From JAAYUD01 sp041907665 (lineage in GTDB: Bacteria > Bacteroidota > Bacteroidia > Bacteroidales > Bacteroidaceae): 16,801 bases of DNA. The position numbers and the translations under genes were made by a program. The stretch spans positions 1 to 16,801 of the forward strand of contig JAYRGW010000058.1 in the NCBI GenBank assembly GCA_041907665.1. Direction: 5' to 3'. Positions 7,704 to 16,553 of the stretch are shown one piece after another. How positions within the stretch are numbered: position 1 is the stretch's first letter; each line of letters starts with the position of its first letter. Below the pieces are notes generated by a model. It had not been told where the DNA came from and made no database searches. It saw only the letters and a list, made by a program, of their open reading frames with translations.

Positions 7704-10481
7704 CTATTTAGGCCCGTAATTATTGATCTGCAATTGAGGTATTCCCACACCCACATCACAAACCGCGACATAAGCCCTGATTTGCTTTTTCTCGCCAGGG
7801 AATAGCGTCACAAAGTTATCACTCCAAAAGACCGGATGAAGTTCATTTCCTTTTTCATCCAATAATGCAAGCTGATTGAAAAACGACAATTGCTGCGTGT
7901 TATTCTCCAGTTGAATATCACAGACATATTCTCCTCCTTTTTTTACCACCGAGACATCGGTTTTCAATAAAGGACTTTTAAAGGTTGTCAAACCTACCAA
8001 GTCAATATGCTGAGAGTAAAACCAATACAAGTTATCCGACAGCAATTTGCCTTCGGCATCTTTCAACTCCAATTTCACAAAATAAGGATCGGTATACATT
8101 CCTTGTTGGGGCACAGATACCATTTCGTTATAACTATTGGCCTCAACGGTATCTAATTTGGTAGCATACTGCCAAACTACATTCAGATTCTTATCTATCA
8201 CCTTGGCACTAAGTTCAACGTTCTGCAAAGGATTCAGTGTGGCATTAACGACAGAGAGCCTAAAATCGTTTGCATTCAATTGCACATGAATGGGTTCCAT
8301 CGCCTTCTTTGCAAAATAATACGCAGCGTTTGGATTCAGATACCAATCGTAAATTTGCCACCCCACATCCGGCCAACAAGAATTAAGCTTCCATATCATT
8401 ACACCCGACGTGATATCCCACATGCGATGATTGGCAGCTTCGAACATAGCCCTATAGCCGTCGGCATTGAGGTATTGAGCCCATTGCGAGTATTGCTCGG
8501 CATCTTTGGGATCTCCAAACATGTTTCGGATAGCATTGTCGTAAGCGCGATAGCAATAATTATCGACATCCCATGCTCCATGTTCCGCCCATATACTATC
8601 AAGCGGGAAGTAAGGTTTGTCTATATCCTTATGATCGGCAACAGTAGGTATAAACTTCTTCAAACTCGAGTATAAAGGCATAGAAGGCATACCAAGTTCA
8701 TTTCTGAACATCTGTAGATGCACTTCGCGCACTTTATCGAAGAAGTAATTTGACGGAGCCCATCCATAATCAGGAGCGCCGTCGTCTGTAGTACCGGTAG
8801 GCGTATCTTCGAGCATATATGGCGTTTGCTTCTCAACATCCCAACTGATGCTTGTCGTGGGAATATAAGGACGAGTAGTGTCGAGTTGGTTCACCTTTTG
8901 TTTCATTGCCCGATAAAGTTGCTCGTCGGGAACAACCTCGTTGACACCAAACCACGAAATAATAGAAGGATGATTGCGATACCGCAGGACAATATCCTCT
9001 ACATCGCGTACCGCCAAATCGTGATCTAACGGATAATGTTCAGTGTCCGTACCCGGATACATGCGCCAACATTGCAGAAACACATGCCATACCATAATGC
9101 CATACTTATCGCAACTTTCCAACCAAGTATCATCGGGCGAGGGCATGTCTTCGCTACCTATCAAATTGACGTTAGCATCGGCAATGAGACGCATCTGATC
9201 ATAAATTCGTTTTTCTGAATCATCCAACAGCATATCGGGTTGTATCCACCCACCTTTGCAAAACACCTTTCGACCATTGACGTAATATACCAATCCGGCC
9301 TCTTTCCCGATGTATTTAAGTTCTTTCTTCACTTCTCTGAGACCGAAATCCAGTTCTTTCTCATCGGAGATTCGGCCTTTTGCAAGCAGTTGCAGTTTCA
9401 AATGATGCAAGTATTGTTGCCCATAGCCATTCGGGTACCACAGATATGGTTTCTGTATTCTCAGTTGGGGATAATCGGCCGACGAAAATTCAATGACCTT
9501 ATGAGACTGAGGCGCTAACGATACACTTTGATACAACGTGATTGGGCGCATGTGTCCTTCCATCATTTTTGTATACGAAGGAAATTGCACCTGATTTTGC
9601 AGATTGATAGATACACGTAGTTTTCCGTCGATAGCCTTATCTGAAACATTTCTGACATCAACCCTTACCTTTACATCTGCCAACGAAGTGTCTCCGTTGG
9701 GCAATGTAGTCACTACAAACGGGTTCTCCAATAGCGCATCACCGGTTGCCTCTATCGCTACTTTCTGATAAACGCCCATATTACGATCGCGCACTACCGG
9801 TGCACAATCCCATCCTCCAGACATCTTTAGCGTCTCGTCTTTGAAGATATCGGTAGCGTGCCCTCGTGTAGGACCAAAGAATTTAAGCTGAGTGCCGGGA
9901 GTAGGAATACCCGGATGATCTACCTGATATATCTTGAGCGCGATGCAATTGTGCGCACCCGATACAACATAACGGGTTATATCCAACTTGAAGCGGCGAA
10001 ACATGCCATAGATACTATTCTTGTCTGCTACCAGACGCCCATTTACCCAAACATCTGCACGATAGTTGATACCGTACAATTTAAGCCACAGCCTTTTACC
10101 CTTATACGAACGAGGCACATCGACCACCGTGCGATACCAATAAGGATCCTGCCAGGGATTGTGACCATTCTTAAGATAATTGTACTTGCTCAGCCCCATT
10201 TTCTGATTGAATTCATCCGAAACATCAGGGATGAGGTAATTATTCATGCCCACACGCGGATCGGGATAAACACCATTCTTCACCAACGCATTCAGCACTG
10301 TAGAAGGGACCGTAGTCTTGTACCAATTGTGAGACACATAAGACGTTTCGGAGACTTCCTTATCAGAAGCTTCAACCTCAGACGAATTCTTGATTTCCCA
10401 ATGCGTCAATGACTTTTCTTGAGCCCAAGCCAGCGTATAGCACGCCAAAAGCAGTGATATCGCAATAATTGTCTTTCTCAT
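7704..10481 (-). CDS. GH2 glycosidase, beta-mannosidase / exo-beta-glucosaminidase type
   Basis: A 925-residue secreted glycoside hydrolase family 2 enzyme. A Sec signal peptide (about 1-20, ending AWA) is followed by a sugar-binding jelly-roll domain, Ig-like beta-sandwich regions, a TIM barrel from about 385, and C-terminal beta domains. The barrel entrance reads VFCKGGWIQPDMLL. The likely acid/base is Glu515 in WFGVNEV and the nucleophile Glu595 in RNELGMPS, 80 residues apart, so both catalytic residues are present. The GGWIQPDMLL stretch and overall length resemble the exo-beta-glucosaminidase/mannosidase branch rather than beta-galactosidases. Exact specificity is uncertain. It is the last gene of the operon and its ATG overlaps the stop of the ROK kinase gene by four bases (ATGA), suggesting translational coupling. 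Coupling to a sugar kinase and a SIS enzyme suggests that its released monosaccharide feeds those enzymes (inference). Confidence 0.88.
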   Translation of the reverse strand: MRKTIIAISLLLACYTLAWAQEKSLTHWEIKNSSEVEASDKEVSETSYVSHNWYKTTVPSTVLNALVKNGVYPDPRVGMNNYLIPDVSDEFNQKMGLSKYNYLKNGHNPWQDPYWYRTVVDVPRSYKGKRLWLKLYGINYRADVWVNGRLVADKNSIYGMFRRFKLDITRYVVSGAHNCIALKIYQVDHPGIPTPGTQLKFFGPTRGHATDIFKDETLKMSGGWDCAPVVRDRNMGVYQKVAIEATGDALLENPFVVTTLPNGDTSLADVKVRVDVRNVSDKAIDGKLRVSINLQNQVQFPSYTKMMEGHMRPITLYQSVSLAPQSHKVIEFSSADYPQLRIQKPYLWYPNGYGQQYLHHLKLQLLAKGRISDEKELDFGLREVKKELKYIGKEAGLVYYVNGRKVFCKGGWIQPDMLLDDSEKRIYDQMRLIADANVNLIGSEDMPSPDDTWLESCDKYGIMVWHVFLQCWRMYPGTDTEHYPLDHDLAVRDVEDIVLRYRNHPSIISWFGVNEVVPDEQLYRAMKQKVNQLDTTRPYIPTTSISWDVEKQTPYMLEDTPTGTTDDGAPDYGWAPSNYFFDKVREVHLQMFRNELGMPSMPLYSSLKKFIPTVADHKDIDKPYFPLDSIWAEHGAWDVDNYCYRAYDNAIRNMFGDPKDAEQYSQWAQYLNADGYRAMFEAANHRMWDITSGVMIWKLNSCWPDVGWQIYDWYLNPNAAYYFAKKAMEPIHVQLNANDFRLSVVNATLNPLQNVELSAKVIDKNLNVVWQYATKLDTVEANSYNEMVSVPQQGMYTDPYFVKLELKDAEGKLLSDNLYWFYSQHIDLVGLTTFKSPLLKTDVSVVKKGGEYVCDIQLENNTQQLSFFNQLALLDEKGNELHPVFWSDNFVTLFPGEKKQIRAYVAVCDVGVGIPQLQINNYGPK

Positions 10482-11374
10482 TCTTCAATGGTATTTATGA
10501 CTGAAAGAGCAGCTCCGATAACACCGGCGTAGTCGCCCAACAAAGCTGTCTTCAACAGTACCGTATTGACCAATGGCGAACTGATATACTGACGAAACAA
10601 CTTGTCCGTCTTCTCTAAAAACAGATCGGCCGACTTAATCAACGAGCCTCCTAAAACAACAACAGCAGGATCTGTCACATTTACTGTCCAAGAAAGCACA
10701 TAAGCCAGATCGGCGGCAAACATATTCCATGTCTCTAGGGCCCTACGGTTTCCTTTGCGTGCCAATTCGGCCACTTCGGTAGCCGAACATTCTTTTCCAA
10801 CCAACTGATTGTAAGATTTGGAAATAGCTTTTCCAGATACATAATCTTCAATAATACCATCCTTATACGGAGAAGTCCATATTTCACCAAAACAACCCGT
10901 AGTGCCCTGCTTTATTTTACCTGAATCGACAAAGGCGCACCCTAGTCCGGTGCCCAATGTAAATCCAAGCACAGAAGAGGCATTCTGCCCCGCTCCATAA
11001 ACAGCTTCGCCCAGAATATAGTCGTTGGCATCATTATCAAAAACGATATTCGTTTTAAAATCTTTCAACAACCGATCTTTCAACGGGTAGTTTTTGAGTG
11101 TAGGCAGATTGGCGACATCAAGAATTATTCCTCTTTCATTGTCAATAGGGCCCGTACATCCGATACCAATACCTTGGATATCGTATACTTGAGCCTCATT
11201 CCAAACTTCATCCAAAAGGCGAACAAAGTTATTCACTATCTTAGTGGGCGAGCATTGCGCATTAGTCGGAATACTTTTAATAATACCTATTGGGACACCA
11301 TCACCACCGACCATGCCTACGCGAATACTTGTTCCACCGATATCAACCCCTATTGCTATTTTTTGTTTCTCCAT
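10478..11374 (-). CDS. ROK-family sugar kinase lacking the usual zinc motif
   Basis: A 298-residue cytoplasmic ROK kinase, expected to phosphorylate a hexose or amino sugar with ATP. Visible motifs are the phosphate-binding DIGGT (11-15), GIGCTGPI, the catalytic Asp115 in FDNDAN, LGFTLGTGLG, and a C-terminal VVVLGGS. Typical ROK proteins carry an ExGH motif and a CxCGxxGCxE zinc site after the G-rich strand. Here the segment reads GCFGEIWTSPYKDGIIEDY: the glutamate remains, but the histidine and the clustered cysteines are gone and the segment is shortened. Zinc-less ROK kinases do exist, so this need not mean loss of activity. It starts 1 nt after the SIS gene and overlaps the GH2 gene by 4 nt. 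Glucosamine, N-acetylglucosamine, mannose or glucose are all possible substrates; sequence alone does not decide. Confidence 0.88.
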   Translation of the reverse strand: MEKQKIAIGVDIGGTSIRVGMVGGDGVPIGIIKSIPTNAQCSPTKIVNNFVRLLDEVWNEAQVYDIQGIGIGCTGPIDNERGIILDVANLPTLKNYPLKDRLLKDFKTNIVFDNDANDYILGEAVYGAGQNASSVLGFTLGTGLGCAFVDSGKIKQGTTGCFGEIWTSPYKDGIIEDYVSGKAISKSYNQLVGKECSATEVAELARKGNRRALETWNMFAADLAYVLSWTVNVTDPAVVVLGGSLIKSADLFLEKTDKLFRQYISSPLVNTVLLKTALLGDYAGVIGAALSVINTIEE

Positions 11375-11375
11375 C

Positions 11376-12440
11376 TTATTCGATAACCGTTACTTTGCCT
11401 CCATGTGAAAATTCTCCGGGCGTCATTCCTTTCATTTTTGCCCAATCAATCACCATCATTTGAATGGGAATAACAGAAAGTATACTCCACATATCCGGAT
11501 CTTCACCCTCTATTTCTATTTCAAACAAGTTATCATGTCGAATATCGGTTTTCTTGTCTGTTACAAAGACAACTTTCCCATCGAATTTCAATATATTATC
11601 TACTAAACGGACCATAGCAGGATATGTTTCGGAATGAGAATTAGAGAAAATTACGCCACGAAAGTTTTTTGCAACCATCTCTAAAGGACCATGACGAAAT
11701 TCGCCCCCCAACATTGCCGAAGCAAAAGTATTTGTTGCTTCCATAAACATTAAAGCACTCTGTAGAGCAACCGCTATATCTGTTCCGCGTCCAATAAACA
11801 ATAACGATTGGCAGCCTTCAAAAAATGGTCTCACCTTTTCTATCACAGCATCACTTTCTTCCAAAAGAAGAGAAGTTGCATCGGGTAACGAGCTAATAAG
11901 AGTTTGGACCTGATCGCCAATGATGGCATGGACCAATAAATAAGCCACTAGCATGGACGAAGTAAAGGTTTTAGTAGAAGTCATATCTTCTTTTCCGGCA
12001 ACCGATAGCAACGTATAATTGGCCCGAGCGACCAAAGAACTCTTTTCTTCATTGCAAATAGCCACAATGGTGATATTGGCAGGCAATAGATTTATCAATT
12101 GTACCACCTCATAGCTCTCTCCCGATTGCGATATACAAATCAGCAATGTGTTCGGCTGAACAATAGGATACTGATAATGCAATAGTTCGCTTGCACTTAG
12201 GGCAAATGCCGGCACCCCTTGAGCTGCCAGCATAGAGGCAGTAGATTGTGATATAAAATACGAGCTACCCATTCCGGTAAATATTATTTTATCGTATTTA
12301 CCTGAATGCCACAAATCCGAGACATGATTCAACACATTGCTTCCTTCACCGTCTTTGTAATATGATATGGTATTCTGTAAGGCTAGTGGCTGTTCTTCTA
12401 TTTCTTCTAAAAATTTATTTTTCATATAACTGTGATTCAT
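11376..12440 (-). CDS. SIS-domain sugar-phosphate isomerase/deaminase (AgaS/GlmS-C-like)
   Basis: A 354-residue cytoplasmic protein with two SIS domains and no amidotransferase domain, like the AgaS, FrlB and NagB-II groups that isomerise or deaminate amino-sugar phosphates. SIS 1 shows GMGSS (56-60) and the phosphate-binding SQSGES (104-109). SIS 2 shows FIGRG and GGEFRHGPLEMV, matching the EFRHGP signature of the GlmS isomerase half. The C-terminus (TPGEFSHGGKVTVIE) also fits these families. A likely role is turning the kinase product, for example glucosamine 6-phosphate, into fructose 6-phosphate; substrate is inferred from context. ATG at 12440 is used; an internal ATG at 12425 gives MKNKFLEE and is equally possible. 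It lies 24 nt after the DUF4434 gene and 1 nt before the ROK kinase gene. Confidence 0.88.
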   Translation of the reverse strand: MNHSYMKNKFLEEIEEQPLALQNTISYYKDGEGSNVLNHVSDLWHSGKYDKIIFTGMGSSYFISQSTASMLAAQGVPAFALSASELLHYQYPIVQPNTLLICISQSGESYEVVQLINLLPANITIVAICNEEKSSLVARANYTLLSVAGKEDMTSTKTFTSSMLVAYLLVHAIIGDQVQTLISSLPDATSLLLEESDAVIEKVRPFFEGCQSLLFIGRGTDIAVALQSALMFMEATNTFASAMLGGEFRHGPLEMVAKNFRGVIFSNSHSETYPAMVRLVDNILKFDGKVVFVTDKKTDIRHDNLFEIEIEGEDPDMWSILSVIPIQMMVIDWAKMKGMTPGEFSHGGKVTVIE

Positions 12441-12464
12441 TAATTCCGTTCTTTATCTATATTT

Positions 12465-13958
12465 CTATTTTTCGTAGGATGGATTTATATATATCTCGTC
12501 CATATATACCGGTTGAGGTGCATTGAAGGCTATTTTAAGGTATCTGGCATTCTTGTTGATTTGATTGATAAAGATGCCATCAATCCATGCATCATGATTA
12601 GTGTTGGGAAAGTATGGAGCATCTTTGACAGCAGCCAAGCGATACGAGTCTCCCTGATCCGAAAGATACAGATAGACCTTGAGTGGCATTCCTATATTCC
12701 CAAGATGATAATTCAGCAATCTCATAAATATCTTTTGAATGTTCTTCTGATCTTTCATATCGACGACTATTTCATGATAACCTTTTTCGAACTTGACCCA
12801 ACGCGCATCATTCATGTTTTCTTCAGCAAGTTGACTATCAAACAACTCTTTGTCTGAAGACATTGAAGTGTTTGCCGCATTCTTGAGCCGACCCATCAAA
12901 GCAGCTTCAAACAGCGACCAATATTCATCTCCGTTTCTCCATGCCTTATAGTCGTCGTATACTTTTTGAGACCACACCGGTTGCCCCAAGTGATAGTTTG
13001 TATTGGGCGAATCTATTATACCACAAACGCTAAACGAGATGATATTATCGACCGGAGCCTGAGAAGCAATAGCAAGTTGAGACAACAACCGTGGGAAAGC
13101 GGCAGGTATCAATGCCGAAGTCCTATCATTGGTTGCCCCTTCCCAAGTAAATGATTCACAATTGGCCCACAACTCTATATGCAGCCGCTGATGAATATCC
13201 CTCAACAATTTCCAATGTTTCTTCAGATTCGATATGGGGAAAGGTTCTCTAACACACCCTACTTCGTCTTGATAAGCAATGATATCTACTTTGAGTTTAG
13301 CCAATTGTTTTTCGAACGCAGGATCTTCGAAAGCAGATTCATAAATACCATAAGGAGAGATCATTATTTTCTTAGCAGGAGTCAATGCGCGGGCACGTTG
13401 ACTCAATTCGTTGACAGCCGTAACAGCATGGTCGGCAAAGACAGGACAAAGACAATCTTCCACCGGTAGATACCATCCATAGAATGAGGGACGATGTCCA
13501 TAAATAGAAGCCACTTCTTTCATGATATCCAACTGGCGCTGTTTAATTTCGGGCTTCCGAAGATCATCATCCTGATTCTGTGCCCACCCGATACTCATGA
13601 ATACTTTCATCTTCAGGTGGTCGGCCTCGTCCATAATAGCATCTACCGGACTTTCGCGCTTTCTATCGTAAACCCATGGCATTATTTTGGAGGGGTAATA
13701 AGACTGTCCCTCATTGGCAATAGCCATAAATACGAGATATTCGATGCCCATATCGTGCAACTCTCGGACCTTCGCCTTCCACATATCGGGATCAGTATTA
13801 TCGAAATACTGAGGATCCATATACTTATTGCGTACATCCTGATATGCCAAATTAATAAATGTGCCTTTGATAGGCTGTATCTTATTACCAGTTGCAAAAG
13901 TAGGTATGGTAACAAACCAACCTATCAATAATAATGAATATAAATACTTGCTGAACAT
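12465..13958 (-). CDS. Secreted DUF4434 TIM-barrel protein with C-terminal beta domain
   Basis: A 497-residue protein starting at ATG 13958 with a signal peptide (MFSKYLYSLLLIGWFVTIPTFA). A longer frame begins with TTG at 13979 inside the upstream gene; the ATG gives a 4-nt gap and a cleaner signal peptide. Residues from about 25 to 340 look like a DUF4434 (glycosidase-like TIM barrel) domain, with WKAKVRELHDMGIEYLVFMA and HRPSFYGWYLPVEDC. The C-terminal part (about 360-497) is beta-rich and resembles the domain often paired with DUF4434, probably carbohydrate binding. Glu167 (YLPVEDC) and Glu268 (NCESF) are conserved with the related barrel in the upstream fusion protein and are the best catalytic candidates. 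No experimentally known function is recalled. A secreted glycosidase role fits its neighbours, but this is inference. Confidence 0.82.
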   Translation of the reverse strand: MFSKYLYSLLLIGWFVTIPTFATGNKIQPIKGTFINLAYQDVRNKYMDPQYFDNTDPDMWKAKVRELHDMGIEYLVFMAIANEGQSYYPSKIMPWVYDRKRESPVDAIMDEADHLKMKVFMSIGWAQNQDDDLRKPEIKQRQLDIMKEVASIYGHRPSFYGWYLPVEDCLCPVFADHAVTAVNELSQRARALTPAKKIMISPYGIYESAFEDPAFEKQLAKLKVDIIAYQDEVGCVREPFPISNLKKHWKLLRDIHQRLHIELWANCESFTWEGATNDRTSALIPAAFPRLLSQLAIASQAPVDNIISFSVCGIIDSPNTNYHLGQPVWSQKVYDDYKAWRNGDEYWSLFEAALMGRLKNAANTSMSSDKELFDSQLAEENMNDARWVKFEKGYHEIVVDMKDQKNIQKIFMRLLNYHLGNIGMPLKVYLYLSDQGDSYRLAAVKDAPYFPNTNHDAWIDGIFINQINKNARYLKIAFNAPQPVYMDEIYINPSYEK

Positions 13959-13962
13959 ATTT

Positions 13963-16134
13963 TTAGTTTTTTGCTTCAACCTTTTGAGATTCGTTCCCTA
14001 TCGCATCATAAGCGGCAACTTCATATTGTCCTATTGTGCTGTCGGTGGTTTTATGAAGATACTCCGTGGGGATTTCATTTGCTTTCACTCCAACTCTCAT
14101 CAACAGTGTTCCATTATAATAAATGGAGAAGCCGGCAACATTATCGTTCTTTCCAGCAACCCACTTAATAAGTACGCCTTGCTTCGTTTTCTGAACAGAC
14201 ACATTCTGAACAGCCTGAGGAGCATCTAATTGAGGTAAGACTCCTTCTTTGCAATAATCTAAATAGGCATCATGATAAGTTTTGCTCACTACATACGGAC
14301 TATCATAATGACTATAAGCAAAACATATAAAATTGCTGACATAACGATTTGTTATTTCCAACTGCTGTTTAACTCTAGATAGAGGAGCACTGGTCCAGAA
14401 ACGTTGGTCGAAAGTTTCTACATTACTCCAGAACTTAAGTCCAGGCTTAGTATTGACAGCCATCTTCAACTTATAAAACCAATCTTCTAAATGTTCCAAT
14501 GTCAATCCTCCGGCTCCAATACAATCTTGAGGAGCAAATATATCGTTGTTTCTAAAATGAGTTTGAGCAAATACATTTTGCCACAACTTCCCACAATCAT
14601 CAGAAGTGCCTAGTTTCTCGTTCATGAAAGGAGACAATAACAGGGGCATATCAGGAGCAATCTTCGTCAGATGATCCAAGTTTGTATTCAACGCCTGAGC
14701 AAGAACTGCCTGGCGTTCGGGTGTTTTGCATGACACATTATCTACTTCCCATACCCAGTACCATCCATACATGGCATCTCCATATTTCTTTTTGTATAAA
14801 GCGACCAATTCATCTGCAACCTTGTTTCCAATCTTCATTTGATCAATCAACCAATCGGCGCTGTAATCAACCTTCCACCATCTCTCGTTGAAGTTTAATC
14901 CTATAAATATCTTAATACCATTTCTCTGAGCACTAGCGAGACATTTTTCTAGAGTCTTATCATAATTCTTGCATAACGACGTGGGATAGCAGGCGAAAGT
15001 CTTTTTCTCATCGGTTTCTAAAGCAGGAGCATAAATTAAATACTTCATACCAGCCTCCTTTAACATTTTCATCTCCAAGTCCCAGCGATTACTATCCCAA
15101 TGAGCAACCAATTCACGCTGAATAAACGAGCCATTAAACTGCGGTATACCAGTACCTTTATTCTTTTGCTCAAACGAGTATCTGTCATGTACCCCTTTTA
15201 GGTCCAGAATATAAGTATCAAAAGCAGCCTCATCCTCACGTAAGTTGATAACACGGCCTCCCCTATCTAATATTTCTTTATAAGCTGCAGGATAACCGGT
15301 CTTTCGACCATAAGCTAATGTAAAGTAGCCATTAAAATCGACTAAATAATCATCGTTATGATCGTGTCCGGCAAATGTACCGATCACATCCTTTTGTTCT
15401 AAGAATGCAGCGCAAAGACCACTATTGATGGAAGGTGGACATACATCTTCTCCCTTTGTTCCAATTGGTGCACAATAAGACAATACAGAACTATACTCCG
15501 GCAACGGAATATGAAAGAATGCCAACGAAGGTAATCTCCGACCATTACGTGCCGTTACCACATTACTTGTCCTTCTATACCAATCTATCTGATCGTGGTG
15601 TATCCAATCATAATATCCAAGAGCGTAGTCTTTGACTAAATTGTGCGAATCGAACAAATACAGCATCCATTTTTCAGCACTCTCGTTTGAAGAGTAAATC
15701 GGGAGTGCACAATTTCCCGAGCCACTTAATTTCTCAGCATCATAAGTTAAATTGTAAGGTACGGTACGAAGGAAATTCAATACCTGAGCATTATTTACAT
15801 CGGTCTCTTCATCATGGTTACCGAATGTAACAGCAAAATAAGTTTTCTCTTTTACAAAAAGATCCGTTATTTTCTTCCACGCCACTAATGCATTTCTGGA
15901 AACAACAACATCACCGGTCAGAATAACAAGGTCGGGATGCTCTACCTGAAGCATATTTTGTATCAAATGATAAGTACTATCGTCACGAGACCTATACGTA
16001 TCGTCTTCTATCCAATGTAAATCCGTAAGCTGTAAAATTTTAAACTTCCCATCATGGAATCTCAATTTAGGTGTTTGAGCCTGTAAAGATAATCCATACA
16101 GGCAGCATAAAAGTAACAATAAATATTTCTTCAT
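13963..16134 (-). CDS. Secreted phosphoesterase-DUF4434-FnIII fusion protein
   Basis: A 723-residue three-part protein and the first gene of the operon. The start is placed at ATG 16134 (MKKYLLLLLCCLYGLSLQAQ, a clear signal peptide) rather than the in-frame ATG at 16167. Residues about 22-305 form a calcineurin-like phosphoesterase: Asp38/His40 (LTDLHW), Asp75 (TGDVVV), Asn106-His107-Asp108 (FGNHD), His208 (FFHIPLPE), His257/His259 (AGHDHND). From about 335 (GSFIQREL) to about 630 it is a DUF4434-type TIM barrel with Glu463 (WYWVWEVDN) and Glu573 (SNVETF). Residues 636-723 look like a fibronectin type III domain (VQNVSVQKTKQGVLIKWVA). The phosphoesterase half is a paralogue of the protein at 6084-7028, and the barrel is related to the next gene. 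The fusion suggests that dephosphorylation and glycan cleavage act on the same substrate (inference). All metal ligands are intact. Confidence 0.87.
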   Translation of the reverse strand: MKKYLLLLLCCLYGLSLQAQTPKLRFHDGKFKILQLTDLHWIEDDTYRSRDDSTYHLIQNMLQVEHPDLVILTGDVVVSRNALVAWKKITDLFVKEKTYFAVTFGNHDEETDVNNAQVLNFLRTVPYNLTYDAEKLSGSGNCALPIYSSNESAEKWMLYLFDSHNLVKDYALGYYDWIHHDQIDWYRRTSNVVTARNGRRLPSLAFFHIPLPEYSSVLSYCAPIGTKGEDVCPPSINSGLCAAFLEQKDVIGTFAGHDHNDDYLVDFNGYFTLAYGRKTGYPAAYKEILDRGGRVINLREDEAAFDTYILDLKGVHDRYSFEQKNKGTGIPQFNGSFIQRELVAHWDSNRWDLEMKMLKEAGMKYLIYAPALETDEKKTFACYPTSLCKNYDKTLEKCLASAQRNGIKIFIGLNFNERWWKVDYSADWLIDQMKIGNKVADELVALYKKKYGDAMYGWYWVWEVDNVSCKTPERQAVLAQALNTNLDHLTKIAPDMPLLLSPFMNEKLGTSDDCGKLWQNVFAQTHFRNNDIFAPQDCIGAGGLTLEHLEDWFYKLKMAVNTKPGLKFWSNVETFDQRFWTSAPLSRVKQQLEITNRYVSNFICFAYSHYDSPYVVSKTYHDAYLDYCKEGVLPQLDAPQAVQNVSVQKTKQGVLIKWVAGKNDNVAGFSIYYNGTLLMRVGVKANEIPTEYLHKTTDSTIGQYEVAAYDAIGNESQKVEAKN

Positions 16135-16365
16135 ATTTTCATTTTTAAGTATTAAATTAGCCTGCATATAATGTTATTTCATTTTCCCATCTCATATTAT
16201 TTTTCAATTATATTATATATATCCAGCAAGTTCTGTTCATGTTTCGTTTTAAAGAGGCTAATAATATATAATCGCTTTTACAAAGTTGGGTATATTATAA
16301 ATAAAAAACAAATATAAAGCAATAATTTTTAAATATTTTTTTAATTAAAACTATAATAAAAGCTA
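16135..16365. other. Divergent promoter region of the operon and the lacI-like remnant
   Basis: 231 bp of very AT-rich DNA between the operon start (minus) and the regulator remnant (plus). On the minus strand, 16316-16309 reads TATATTTG, a match to TAnnTTTG, placing the operon start roughly 170 nt before the ATG at 16134. No clear -33 partner and no convincing LacI-type palindrome were found. A LacI protein encoded here would be expected to act on this region, so operon control may have changed when the regulator was broken (inference). Confidence 0.4.
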
Positions 16366-16553
16366 ATGAAAAGAAGTACACTCACCGACATATCAAAACA
16401 AACAGTATATTTCATATCCACTATTTCAAGAGCGCTCAATGGGAAAAGCAAGGATTATAGAATAATAGGACTACTTGTTCCCCACATTGAGAACCCTTTC
16501 TTTGCAGAAATTGCCAAAACAATGATCCATGAAGCTCAAAAGAGTGGATATAT
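16366..16553 (+). pseudogene. LacI-family regulator remnant, internally deleted and cut by IS
   Basis: The frame from ATG 16366 starts like a Bacteroidales LacI regulator: MKRSTLTDISKQTVYFISTISRALNGKSKDYR is a LacI helix-turn-helix. It then jumps at about 16461/16462 directly to IIGLLVPHIENPFFAEIAKTMIHEAQKSGY, the start of the ligand-binding domain. About 30-35 residues that normally follow the helix-turn-helix (rest of the headpiece and hinge helix) are missing, and the frame is kept. At 16554 the IS sequence begins, and the frame runs on through it to a stop at 16645-16647 (93 codons in all). More than 250 residues of the ligand-binding domain are therefore lost. It cannot be a working repressor. 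Two separate lesions suggest decay under no selection. It faces away from the five-gene operon. Confidence 0.85.

Noticed and set aside
13959..13979. Longer start of the DUF4434 gene (TTG at 13979)
   Set aside because: It needs a rare start codon, overlaps the upstream gene and adds a charged stretch before the signal peptide; ATG at 13958 fits better.
16135..16167. Longer start of the fusion gene (ATG at 16167)
   Set aside because: It would put 11 polar residues before a perfect signal peptide that begins at ATG 16134.
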